Shown here piece after piece: positions 12,251 to 23,094 of a stretch of 64,000 nucleotides of DNA (within the stretch, counting starts at the first letter, position 1; each line of letters begins with the position of its first letter). Below the pieces are notes generated by a model, which made no database searches, had not been told where the DNA came from, and saw only the letters and a list, made by a program, of their open reading frames with translations. The stretch comes from Dipteronia dyeriana (lineage: Eukaryota > Streptophyta > Magnoliopsida > Sapindales > Sapindaceae). The translations under genes were made by a program, and so were the position numbers. Location: contig CM065299.1 in NCBI GenBank assembly GCA_032871835.1, forward strand, positions 84,139,652-84,203,651. Direction: 5' to 3'.

Positions 12251-13073
12251 TGTTCACATGCTTCATTTTGTTACATGTTGGCGTATTTTGACTTAATGAT
12301 ACTTTACTGTAATTGCCATTTATCTTGCTATATTTCAACTATTTATTTGATTAGTGCTTTGCTAGGATGAACTTTTAGTTCATGCACATTATCTTTGATA
12401 ATTTGGTGAATATTTGGTTATTGATTGTTGATATACTTTTACTGGTGGTTGTTGATGGATTTATTTGGTTGATATTGGTTCAATTTTATGAATTGATGGA
12501 CAAGCCGAAAGCTTTTATGAATAACGCATGTGAGTTTACAAGTTTAAATTTCCATAAATTGCCTAATTCGGTTTGAGGCTTTTTGGTTACTTACATGTTT
12601 TGTATAGGTTTTGATGCATATAGTTTGATTTAGTTTAGGGGTCGTCTTGTTCCCGTTCCGCCGATTTTGAAAATGCTTGATGTTTAGAATCTATTTGATT
12701 TGTGCTTAATTGACATATATTGCATTGTATTGCCTTTCATACTTTGTGTCATAGTTTGATTCATTTTGGTTTGTTGGGCATTGGTTGTGTTTAATTAGTG
12801 CCTAGGTGTACGGTTTCGAGTCGTGTTAGGTGCACACCGTTTGGCCTGACTCTCTTGTCCAACACTGAGGACAATGTTGAGTTTTTGTTTTAGGGTGTAG
12901 AGGCCTTGTTGAGTCATCTTTTTGAGTTTTGAGTGTCAAATTTTTCAACAATTAGTCGCATGGCCAAAAACTTTGAGCTTTAAATAGCATGAGTGTGATA
13001 CCTTAAGCGTGTGCTTATGGCGAGTTTGTTTATGCTTGATATGCTTAATTTAGTAACTCTTAGCTACTCTAGG
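12251..13073. other. Retroelement-like non-coding sequence, possible Ty3-type 3' tail
   Basis: No gene is seen. The stretch around 12855-12900 (CACTGAGGACAATGTTGAG then a T-rich tract and AGGGTGTAGAGG) resembles the sequence that follows pol in some plant Ty3/gypsy elements. Together with the remnants at 4666-6056 and after 22841 it may be the older host element into which the Copia elements landed. This is inference. Confidence 0.3.
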
Positions 13074-13078
13074 GTCTC

Positions 13079-14164
13079 TGTAAGGACCTCTATATTTTAT
13101 TAGTTTATTTCATGACAAACCACATTGGGATTGTTTGTAATGGGTAGCTAAGGTTTGCAACTGCGACTCATCCTCAACAAACCTTCAAGATCCCAAAGTG
13201 CTTTATCTCTTGAAGAGATATTAGTTGCACACACATACTTACATGCATTTGTATTGACATACATTTGTTGTTGCACACAATCACTTACATGCATTTGAGT
13301 TGTTATGAATTTGTTTCTTATTGCTCTTGTGTGCATTCATTTCATAATCACACTTGCACGTCAGTTCTAGATTTAAGTGTGGGTTTGTATTGTGATAGCT
13401 TGCATTTAGAAAATATTTGCCTTCTAGCTAAGTCTCTATGCATTGCATTTGGATATTGTTGATTAGGACTAATTAATTGCATTTATTAATTGCATTTATT
13501 GTCCTTGCCATGATTTATGACAGCTTGTGTTGATATGGCTTTGTTTGTTGACTAGATTTTAAACATGCATACCTATATCTAGTTAGGTATTTAAGAGCAT
13601 TTGTATAGATATTGATATCTAGGATTTATACTTATTGACATATTTTAATTTCTAGATAAGCATTTAGTGTTGCTTAGCATTAATTGCATTTAGCATATTT
13701 AATATAATCACATAGGTTGTTGATATTTCCTTTGAGAGTTAAGTTTTGTGATTACAAGTTGTAGTGCACAAGCAAGTGAAGTTTTGCAACCAAGGTGTGT
13801 CGGCAAGCATTGATCAAGAATCACTTTAAATGATCGTTTGGTAGTAGTGATGGGTTAGTGACTGAGAATGGTGAGTAGAGGTCAATCTAGGTTGTAAACA
13901 TCATTACAATAGAGGATTTGAGGACCGTAGTGGCTAAGTTGTTAGCCTATGGTTTTTTCCTTATTAAAGAGTTTCCACATAAAAATCAAGTGTTATTTAA
14001 TTTTATATTTTATATTTAATTTTGTATGTTTGTTTAAGTGGTAAAATTTTAATATTGACTAATCAAGAAAAGTTGGTAACTAATTTGGTTAAAACTTATT
14101 CACCCCCCCCCCCCCCCCCCCCCCCTTATAGGTTGTTTAGACACCCGCTTTAAGTTTAATTTCA
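13079..14164 (+). repeat. 5' LTR of the outer element, carrying a large internal deletion
   Basis: The LTR begins TGTAAGGACCTC and ends TTTCA. Compared with the 3' LTR it lacks about 770 bp, from a point after GTGTGG (3' LTR about 21303) to ATTGTGATAGC (about 22090). The missing part holds the TATA box, the variable insert and the GTAAGT site, so this LTR should have no promoter. A 23-base poly-C run occupies 14103-14125. Confidence 0.85.
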
Positions 14165-14182
14165 ATTGGTATCTAAGCAGGT
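14165..14182 (+). promoter_or_regulatory. Primer-binding site of the outer element
   Basis: ATTGGTATCTAAGCAGG directly follows the LTR end and matches initiator Met-tRNA complementarity with one or two changes. Confidence 0.85.
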
Positions 14183-14280
14183 TCCTTGACATACTTAGAT
14201 GATCCTTGCCCTTGTTTGTGTGTCTTGCATTTGTTTGCCTTTTTAGTGTTGCATCATTTGCATACATTGACCCAAACATT

Positions 14281-14814
14281 ATGAGAGATTTTAGGGTGAG
14301 TAAATAGGGTGCTTCGACTGTGAGACCACCACTGCTTAAAGGGGATGATTACTCCTTATGGAAGGGGAAAATGTAGTCCTTCTTATTGGCGATAGATGTT
14401 AAAGTTTGGATAGTGATTGAAGATGGATACACACCACCAACCATGACCATCAAAGATGGAAGTAGTGTGCTCAAGCCTACGTCTCAATGGAGTTCCCAAA
14501 AGTTTGAAGCCTCAAAATGGAATAACAAGGTGATGCATGCCTTAATTATTGCAATGGATGAGAATTAGTACAAACTCATCCAAATCACCAAAAATGCACT
14601 TGAAGCTTGGAAGATCCTAAACAGCACATAAAGGAACCGAAGTGGTAACAGATTCTAAGCTCCAAGTTCTCCAAATGCAATTTGAGACAATTAGGATGGA
14701 GGAGGATGAGTGCTTTAATGACTTCCAAGTGAAGTTGATGGACATTGTGAATCAAAACCATCAACTTGGTGACCCATACTCGGATTGAAGGATCAAGCAA
14801 AAGATCATGAGGTC
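14281..14814 (+). pseudogene. gag: gag 5' portion of the outer element (continues at 20731)
   Basis: ATG at 14281 begins MRDFRVSK then TAG. The frame continues through GDDYSLWKGKM, another TAG at 14374-14376, and DGYTPPTMTIKDGSSVLKP, SQKFEASKWNNKVMHALI to TAG at 14566-14568. It shifts near 14630 and continues with EEDECFNDFQVKLMDIVNQ and KIMRSL, where the nested element interrupts it at 14820. This is the Copia gag capsid domain. Reading across the TSD into 20731 restores the next codons (PRFKSKVAILEEISDYKKMK), which proves both halves were one gene. Confidence 0.85.
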
Positions 14815-14819
14815 ACTAC

Positions 14820-15943
14820 TGTAAGAATCTCAATTTTATGATTGGCTTATTTCATGACAAATCACATTGGGGATTCAACGTGTAATGGGTAGATTAGGCT
14901 TTTGATGGCAAGCGTCCAAGATCCCGGTGACCTTCAAGAGGTAGTTCACTTGTGCTTAATTCTTAGTGAAGAGATTTAGTTGCACACACTCACATTTCAT
15001 ACATATACATTTATATTGACATGCATTTGTTATTGCACACACACACACATACTTCATGTTTTTGAGTTGTTGCATGTGTTATCATGCATTTCATTCTTAG
15101 TCATAAGTGTGGTGATTGTTGTATGCTTGATTCTTATTCCATTGCTTGACCGGATATGTCAGTGCTTGAACAATGGTGTGCTTGTTTTAGCGCGTTGAGT
15201 GACCATTTGAGAAGATCCCACTCTTCTGTTAGTATGGTCTTTGGTCACATAGTTTTATTCCATGAGTTTGGGCATTCTTATTAAAGTCCAAATCCGATGT
15301 TTGGTCACTAAATTAACTATAACTCTTTCTACAGACATCCAAATCATGTTTTGTAAATTATAGTAGATAGTAGACTTCCATACCTTTCCAACGGTATATT
15401 ATATAAAAGGTTTGGATGTCGTTTAGTCATGTTTTGGGTCGCTTGAAGCTCAAGCTGTTGTGATGTCACGTTTTTTCCGAGAGCATAGCGACCTCACTTC
15501 CAGGTCGCCCTAAGGTCGCTTCAGAAGCCTGAAAATCAGTTTTTTCTCTCCCAAAACATCGTAGTTTTATTTTGATCATATATATAATTCATCTTCTTCC
15601 CCATTTTGACCTAGAACTCCAAATTTCTAGATCTTAGTAAGAGAAAGAGTTCCCCTAGTGAGAGAAAGCTCCAAGTTTGCTTCTTTGACTCTCCAAACCC
15701 AAAACCCATCTCCATCTTGCATCATTCTTCATCATATGAGCTTGAGTTTTCTTGGTTTCATGACTAGGTAAGTAAGAACTTCATTGAACATCTTTTATTA
15801 TTCTTATTACTCTAGGTTAGGTGTTTATTGCATGATTTAAACCTATTGACTAATCAAGAAAAATTGGCAATTGGCAATTGACTTGATTAAAACCTTTTCA
15901 CCCCCATCTAGGTTTATAGAGACATATTTTTAGGGAGCTTTCA
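14820..15943 (+). repeat. 5' LTR of the inner element, internally deleted
   Basis: It starts TGTAAGAATCTC and ends CTTTCA. It carries the variable GCGACC/GGTCGC insert (about 15480-15530), the TATA box (CATATATATAATTC, about 15578) and GTAAGT at 15768. Compared with the 3' LTR it lacks about 850 bp between 'attgcatgatt' (about 15833) and 'attgactaatcaag' (about 15846). Confidence 0.88.
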
Positions 15944-15960
15944 ATTGGTATCAGAGCGGG
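15944..15960 (+). promoter_or_regulatory. Primer-binding site of the inner element
   Basis: ATTGGTATCAGAGCGGG contains the perfect plant Copia motif TGGTATCAGAGC complementary to initiator Met-tRNA, directly after the LTR end. Confidence 0.92.
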
Positions 15961-16064
15961 TTCCTAGACATACTTAGGTGATCCAAGCTCTTATTTTGTG
16001 TGTCTTGCATTTGTTTGCATTTGATTGTTGCATTCATTTGCATTCATTTCATTCATTAAACACC

Positions 16065-17448
16065 ATGAGTGGCATTGAGATGTTAGAGGGAGATTTGACC
16101 TCTAAAATTGAGAGGGAGTAATATAACTCCGATAAGGAGATGACTCTCATGGTTGAAAGATTTAGGAGTTCACAAAATCTCACAAGAAGAGTATGACTTC
16201 CAATGTGAAAAAGGAGATAAGGATGAACTCCAAAGTGAAAGAGACAAACAAGGAGACCTTGCTCAAGAATTGTGAAAAACATGTGCTTAATTTCACGGCC
16301 TTGGGTGCTTCCTATGTGGAAGATTTTGGTGTAGTAACAAATGACCAAGGCAAAGGTCTTGATGAGGGAATTGACTCAATTGAGGAATATCAACTGACCC
16401 TTCTCAAAGTTTTGAAGCAAAATGAAGAGCTCTCTAAAGAGAATGAGACTTTGAGAATGTGGAAGATTTCCTCGGAGGAAAGATCCGTACCCTTGAAGAT
16501 TGCAAGCAAAATAGTCAAAATCAACTTCATCGGTACAAAAAGATCATGGAAAACCAAATGGATGACATATCCATTCTTGTCTCCAAACTGAAGACCATGG
16601 AGAAAGTGACCTCCATTGATGTCTCCTTGATGATGGACAATATTGATGCATCCAAGTATGAGAAAGTGATTGAAGATTGCCGCTAAAGGATAAAGGCAAT
16701 GAAAGATGTGATTGTCAACAAAGAAAACTCCTTGAAAATTGTCAAGAAAAGAGAGATGAGTCGCCTTGAAGAATTAAAGAAGGCCAAGGTCAAACAACCT
16801 TAAGCTCAAGGCAAGATCAAAGTTTCATCTAAGAAATCTTCAACTCAAGGAAAGTATACACAAGCCTTGGCAACTCAACCAAAGGCTAGGCAATTCAAGA
16901 AGAAAGGACATGTTCTTGAGAAGTCAATCACCTCCTCCAACAAACCAACTATGAGGAAATGAGGTAACCACAAGAAGCATGACCAACAAAGGAGGCAAGA
17001 TCAACCGGCTTAACCACCTCAAGAAGCTATACCACAAAGGTGCCACCAATCGAATCAAGCTCCAAGGAGAAGCAAACAAATGCACCATCAAAGACAATCT
17101 CATCAATAAGGCGATGCCCGGATGTGATCACAATGCAATGGTATAAATTCTTACTTTGTACCTATTTGTCATTTTTATGGTATGATTGGTCACTCAAGAC
17201 CAAATTGCTTTAAATATGTTAAGAGGTGTAGGTTAGAGAGCATGAAAGAAAAATGGTTGAATGTTAGGGCAAGTTTGCATGAACCTAGGGAACTTAGAAA
17301 CATGTCTTTGACCACTAAAAATGATGAAGTGGAACCTAGGTGGGTTAGAAAGAATGAACCTGCTTGCCTTAGTGCTCATGAAAAACCTGCAGATTCAACT
17401 AGGTCCTTTGGACTTGGTAAGCCTATAGGGGCTCATGCCTCCCATTGA
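16065..17448 (+). pseudogene. gag: gag-like gene of the inner element, heavily broken
   Basis: ATG at 16065 gives MSGIEMLEGDLTSKIERE then a stop; most of the capsid domain is missing. Pieces continue in shifting frames: a Lys/Glu coiled-coil-like stretch (16193-16591, with ENETL and LKQNEEL), then IDASKYEKVIEDC (to 16686) and IKAMKDVIVNKENSLK. A basic Gln-rich region follows, then a knuckle-like CHFYGMIGHSRPNC (from about 17165), in which the second Cys is Tyr. The end is a tail with EPRWVRKNEPACL, stopping at 17448. The first CCHC knuckle seen in sister copies is absent. The gene stops where a protease domain would normally begin. Confidence 0.75.
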
Positions 17449-18654
17449 CTTGGTTGGATTTGACCCCATTTGGGGAGCTCAAGCAAAGAGAGCGAACTTG
17501 CATGATTTGCTATATGCAAAAAGTTAATTTGTTTTATCCTCTTTTGATAATTGCTTGAGATTCTTAGTTGCACATATGCTTATATGTTTTTTTAATAAGT
17601 GTGCACCATTGCTTTGTTTGCAATCCATGTTATATTTATGTTCAAACATGCATTTTTGGACTAGAAAATTTAATTAGGAAAGTACATTTGAATGACCTAT
17701 AATTTATCTCCATGACATGTGAACTTGTTTTTAATGACATGCTTTAAAATGATATGCATGAATTGAGTTTGATTGCTTTAATGCAAATGTGTGTGAGTGC
17801 AAATGAGAGGACTAATCAATAAGGATCTTGTATCCATGCTAATAATAAGGATTTTATATCCAAATTAGTCTTCTCTCTTTTCTTAATTGTGAAACAAGAC
17901 TATTATCATACAGATAATTATCCGAAAAAATAAAAAACGGTGTAATAGTCGCTCATGTCTTGATTTGCCTTTTTATGGATTGATATTGTTGCTTTATTTT
18001 CAAAATTTTGAAACTATATCTTGTTTGCTTATGAAAAAATGGTACAAATTGGGTTGAATTTTTTTGGAAACCCTTTTGGTGTTTGCTTTGCCAAATACCA
18101 TTAGTTTTGGATTTGAATGCAACATGTCTTGCTTGCAAAGCACCCTTGTCACAAATTTTTCTTTAAATAAAACTCCTTGAATCTCTCTCAATTACTTATG
18201 TTGCGTAAAGTTTGTTTATATGATTAGGCATCATAATTGTGATAATAGCTCTCTTTACTAAAGAAACCCGATAGGGGGAGATCATTTGCCTATCTCATGA
18301 TAAAAAGGGGGAGAAGTCTTGAGAAATATAAGGGGAGCATTGGTTATGCTTTGGGGAGAGATAATGAGAGAAAGTAACCCATTTATGGGGAGCATTGCAC
18401 AAGCATTTGTTTATATTGCTTTATTGAGTGCAATTGCTTTTTATGGTTGTTCACCTCACATGCACTTGTTCTTGGAAAGTGATTTCTTGCTATTGTGTGT
18501 AGGTATGATGATCTACGAGATTGAAGACCTTGAAGACTTAGAATATTAGGTATCTCTTTTTGTAATGTAGAATGGACTCTCATGAACAATAGCTATATAT
18601 TTTTATTGTATTGTGAGGATTGCTTTGTGAGTGGTGATTTTATCATGAAATAGC
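17449..18654 (+). other. 3' non-coding spacer of the inner element with repeated purine tracts
   Basis: No gene is seen. Several G-rich purine tracts (ATAGGGGGAGATC near 18271, AAAAAGGGGGAGAAG near 18303, TAAGGGGAGC near 18330, TTGGGGAGAGA near 18352) precede the final one next to the 3' LTR. The same spacer is recognisable at 54062-55363 and 58277-59565. Confidence 0.7.
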
Positions 18655-18667
18655 CAAAGGGGGAGAT
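18655..18667 (+). promoter_or_regulatory. Polypurine tract of the inner element
   Basis: AAAGGGGGAGAT abuts the TGTAAG start of the 3' LTR, the expected position for plus-strand DNA priming. Confidence 0.85.
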
Positions 18668-20725
18668 TGTAAGAACCTCAATTTTATCATTGGCTTATTT
18701 CATGACAAATCACATTGGGGATTCAATGTGTAATGGGTAGCTTAGGCTTTTGATGGCAAGCGTCCAAGATCCCGGTGAGCTTCAAGAGGTAGCTCACTTG
18801 TGCCTAATTCTTAATGAAGTGATTTAGTTGCACACACTTACATTTCATATATATGCATTTATATTGACATGCATTTGTTATTGTACACACACACACATCA
18901 TGTTTTTGAGTTGTTGCATGTGTTATCATGCATTTCAATATTAGTCATAAGTGTGGTAATTGTTGTGTGCTTGATTCTTATTCCGTTGCTTGACCGGATA
19001 CCTCCGTGCTTGCACAATGGTGTGGATGTTTTAGTGCGTTGAGTGACCGTTTGAGATGATTACACTCTTCTCTTAGTCTGGTCTTTTGTCAAATGGTTTT
19101 ATTCCATGAGTTTGGGCATTCTTATTAAAGTCCAAATCTGATGTTTGGTCACTCAGTTAATCATAACTCTTTCTACAGACATTCAAATCATATTTTGTAA
19201 ATTGGAGTAGAAAGTAGACTTCCATACCTTTCAAACGGTATATCATACAAAAGGTTCGGATGTCGTTTGGTCAAGTTTTGGGTCGCTTGAAGCTCAAGCT
19301 GTTGTGATGTCGCGTTTTTCCCGAGAGCATAGCGACCTCAAGGTGACCTTACTTCCAGGTCGCCCTAAGGTTGCTTCTGATGCCCGAAAATCAATTTTTT
19401 CTCTCCCAAAATGTCTTAGTTTGGTTTGGATCATATATTTACTTCATCTTCTTCTTCATTTAGACCTAGAACTCCAAATTTCCAGATTTTAGTAAAAGAA
19501 AGAGTTCCCCTAGTGAGAGAAAGCTCCAAGTTTGCTCCAAACCAAAAACCCATCTCCATCTTGCATCATTCTTCATCATATGAGCATGGGTGTTCTTGGT
19601 TTCACGACTAGGTAAGTAAGAACTTCATTGAACATCTTTTATTGTTCTTCTTACTCTAGATTAGGTGTTTATTGCATGATTAAATACCTAGACTCTAGTT
19701 TATTGCATATTTATGAGTCTTGATAACACGATTGGGTTTGTTTGTTGATAGCTTGAATTTAGGACATATTTGCCCTTCTTGCTAAGTCTCTATGCATTGC
19801 ATTTAGATATTATTAATTAGGACTCATTGATTGCATTTTGTGATTGCATTATAGTCCTTGCCATGCTTAATAACAGCTTGTGTTGATATGGCTATTGTGA
19901 TAGCTAGTATATAGGTCATATTTGCCTCTAGCTAATTAGGTCATATTGATTGCATTTTGATGATTGCATTTATTGACCATGCCATGCTTAATGACAACAT
20001 ATGTTGAAATAGCTTTGTTTGATAACTAGGTTGTAGTTTGGCATATTCACATCTAGTGCTTTGAGCATTCATTTAGACATTGATATCTAGGAATTGTACT
20101 TAGTGACATTCTTAAATTCCTAGATAAGCATTTAGTGTTTTGCCAAGCATTATTTGCATTTAGAATATTTTTACATATTCACATAGGTTGTTGATATCTT
20201 CGTGAGAATTAAGTCTTGTGACTACCGGTGTGTAGTGCACAAGCAATTCAAATCTTGCAACCAAAGGAAGGGTTGGCAAGCAATTGGTCGGGTGCCACTG
20301 TAAAAGACCCAAGGGGGTAGCGTATGAGGCGTTCATGCCAAGAGTAGTATATCAAGGGATATCACTAGGGATTGAACAAAAGTGGTGAGTGGCGGTGTCC
20401 ATTGCCTGAGGTTGTCGAGAGTGAGAGTTCGAGAATCACTTGAGGGTGTAACCTTTGCTCATACAGTGGATTTCAGCGATCGAGTGTGGCACATTTATCA
20501 GCCCGTGGTTTTTCCCATTTGAAGGGTTTCCACGTATATATCTTGTGTTATTTATATTTCCGCAAGTTACACTTGATGTTGAATGTTTGTTTTGTTGGGT
20601 GAATTTTGAATATTGACTAATCAAGAAAAATTATCAAGAAAAATTGGCAATTGACTTGATTAAAACCTATTTACCCCCCCTCCCCCCCTAGGTTTATAAA
20701 GACACATTTTTTAGAGGAATTTTTA
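18668..20725 (+). repeat. 3' LTR of the inner element (2.06 kb, near full length)
   Basis: It begins TGTAAGAACCTC. The order inside is: conserved 5' block (GGCTTATTTCATGAC), CA-rich stretch, variable GCGACC insert (about 19330-19375), TATA-like CATATATTTACTTC (about 19432), GTAAGT at 19612, a long conserved block with ATTAGGTCATATTG, and a short C-tract (about 20672) before the end. It is a good reference for the full LTR of this family. Confidence 0.88.
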
Positions 20726-20730
20726 ACTAC

Positions 20731-20990
20731 CTCCTAGATTTAAATCCAAGGTGGCGATTCTTGAAGAAATTAGTGACTACAAGAAGATGAAGTCGAGTGA
20801 AGTGATTGGAAGGCTTCTTACCTATGAATCTAGATAGAACACTTCAGCCATATCACCGAAGAGGAAAAAGAGAATAGCCTTGAAGACCTCTAAGATTAAG
20901 AATGGGGAGGATGAATCGGATGAAGACATGGTTTTGACGGTGAAGAGATTCTAGAAGTTCATAGAGGTCCTTTCACTCATAGAAGTTCAT
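20731..20990 (+). pseudogene. gag: gag remainder of the outer element
   Basis: This continues the capsid domain from 14814: RFKSKVAILEEISDYKKMK, SSEVIGRLLTYES, a stop, then KRKKRIALKTSKIK and DESDEDMVLTVKRF followed by a stop. Tandem-like 'agaagttcatagag' repeats (20955-20995) precede the join to the 3' LTR. The zinc knuckle and everything downstream are deleted. Confidence 0.8.
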
Positions 20991-21007
20991 AGAGATTCTA
21001 GAAGTTT

Positions 21008-22835
21008 ATTTTTGATTGACTTATTTCATGGCAAACCACATTGGGATTTGTTTGTAATGGGTAGCTTAGGTCTGTAACGGTGACTCATCCTCAATAATCC
21101 TTTGAGATCCCAAAGTTCTTCAAGAGAGGTAGTTCACTTGTCTTAACTCTAGAAGAGATATTATTGCACACACAAACACTTACATGCATCTATTGTTGCA
21201 CACACTCACCTACATGCATTTGAGTTGCTATACATTTGTTTCTTATTGCTTTGTTTGCATTCATTTCACAATCACACTTGTACATCATTTATAGATTTTA
21301 GTGTGGTTTTATATTGTGTCCACGCTTGCATGATGGTGTGCTTGTTTTAGTGCATTGAGTGACCATTTGAGAAGGTCATATTCTTCTATTGTTTTGATCT
21401 TTGTTCACATGGTTTTTTCCAGGAGTTTGGTTTTGTTGTTGTCCAAATCTGACCTTTGGTAACTCACTTGACCATATCTCTTTCTACAGCTATCCAAATC
21501 ATGTTTCATTAATTGCAGTAGAAAGTCGACTTCCATTCCTTTCCAACGGTATAATATATGAAAGGTCTGGATGTCTGTTGGTAATATTTTGAGCCTCCTA
21601 AATGTCTCTTTTGCACAGGTCCCTACCCTTGCAGTTCCCATGCACTGAAGATGTGTGTCCTCTGTCTCTCTGTTGAACAGGTTATGAATGGGTCCCTACC
21701 GGTGTAGTGCCCATGCACTAAGGATGGGTGTTCTTGGATCTATCTGTTGCACAGGTTGTGCACGAGTCCCTTACCTGTGTACTTCCTGTGCACTAGGCAT
21801 TATTCGCTTTTAGATCTTAAAAATATATTTTTAGAGAGAGGAAGAATCCCCATAGAGAGAAATTCTTTAACTCTCCAAACCCAAAACCCAAAACCCATCA
21901 TCCTTCGTACATTATTGAGCACCATTACATATGGGTCTTCATCGTTAAATTGACTTGGTAAGTTGGACAAAAATCTCATCTTTATATTTGTTCATTCTTT
22001 CCAAGATGATGTTTTTATTGCATTTATTAGTTGATTAAATGCTAGAACTCTCTTTATTGCATCTACCTATGAGTTTCTTTTCATGAATCGGTTTTTATTG
22101 TGATAGCCTGCATTTAGGACATATTTGCCCTCTAGCTAAGTCTCTTATGCATTGCATTCGGACATTATTAATTAGGACGAATTGATTGCATTTGTTAATT
22201 GCATTTATTATCCTTACCATGATTTATGACAACTTGTGTTGATATGACTTTGTTTGATGACTAGATTTTAGACATGCATATTTATATCTAGTTAGGTCTT
22301 TATGAGCATTCTTATAGACATTGATATCTAGGATTTGTACTTATTGACATATTTTAATCTCTAGATAAGCATTTAGTGTTGCCTAACATTAATTCCATTT
22401 AGAATATTTCATATATTCACATAGGTTGTTGATCTCTTCTTTGAGAGTTAAGTCTTATGGTTACAAGGTGTAGTGCACAAGTAAGTGAAGTCTTGAAATC
22501 AAGGTGTGTCAGCAAGCATTGATCGTTTGGTAGTATTGGTGGGTTAGTGACCGAGATTGGTATGACTAGAGGTCTACCTAGATTGTAAACATCATTACAG
22601 TAATGGATTTGAGGATTGTATTGGCTAAGTGGTTAGCCCATGGTTTATACCTTGTTGAAGGATTTCCACGTAAAAATCAAGTGTTATTTAATTTCCGTAT
22701 TTTATACTTGATTTTTTAAGTTTGCTTATAGGGAAATTTTTTAATATTGACTAATCAAGAAAATTTGGTAATTAACTTGGTTAAAACCTTTTCACCCCCT
22801 AGTTTGTTTAGACACACGCTTTAAGTTAAATTTCA
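21008..22835 (+). repeat. 3' LTR of the outer element (first ~12 bases missing)
   Basis: Similarity to the 5' LTR starts at TTATTTTTGATTGACTTATT; the TGTAAGGACCTC start is gone. It keeps the variable insert (about 21610-21800), here built of repeated GGTCCCTAC and CCATGCACT phrases. GTAAGT is at 21958 and the end is AAATTTCA at 22835. The downstream flank carries the GTCTC duplication. Confidence 0.85.
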
Positions 22836-22997
22836 GTCTCACTTGCACTTCATGGGCTAGTCACATCCTTTTAGTGTTCAAGTTTAGGGGACTCGGTGCT
22901 CAAGAACCTTGTTCTAATAGTGGAGTCTACCTAGAGAGTTTACAAACACAAGCCTTTAAAAAGCGTATTATGAGTGTTATAATTTGTAAATCTTAGG

Positions 22998-23091
22998 CAC
23001 TTTTCTCGTCACGTACATCTTTTGCCATAGGACATTGCATGTGATGAGAAAAGTGTGAAGTACAATGTCCTATAGTGTGACGAGTAAAGTG
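22998..23091. repeat. Interleaved inverted repeats
   Basis: CACTTTTCTCGTCAC (22998-23012) pairs with GTGATGAGAAAAGTG (23041-23055) and again with a third near-copy at 23077-23091. TAGGACATTG (23028-23037) pairs perfectly with CAATGTCCTA (23063-23072). The block separates the outer element flank from the minus-strand LTR fragment. Confidence 0.8.
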
Positions 23092-23094
23092 ACT

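Larger units (their letters stand above)
14820..20725 (+). mobile_element. Inner gag-only LTR retrotransposon nested in the outer gag
   Basis: Perfect 5-bp duplication ACTAC lies at 14815-14819 and 20726-20730. LTRs are 14820-15943 and 18668-20725. The primer-binding site is at 15944 and the purine tract at 18655-18667. The internal region is only about 2.7 kb and encodes a decayed gag with no trace of protease, integrase or reverse transcriptase. Layout and content fit the TR-GAG type of non-autonomous element. The final LTR bases are TTA instead of TCA, a single transition. Confidence 0.9.
13079..22835 (+). mobile_element. Outer gag-only (pol-less) LTR retrotransposon, interrupted by a nested relative
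   Basis: The element is flanked by a perfect 5-bp duplication GTCTC at 13074-13078 and 22836-22840. It starts TGTAAGG and ends AAATTTCA. Its parts are the 5' LTR 13079-14164, primer-binding site 14165 onward, gag from 14281, the nested element 14820-20725, the gag remainder 20731-20990 and the 3' LTR about 21008-22835. The internal region retains only gag. The join between gag remainder and 3' LTR lacks the purine tract and the first bases of the LTR, so a deletion removed the rest of the body. It is non-autonomous. Confidence 0.88.
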
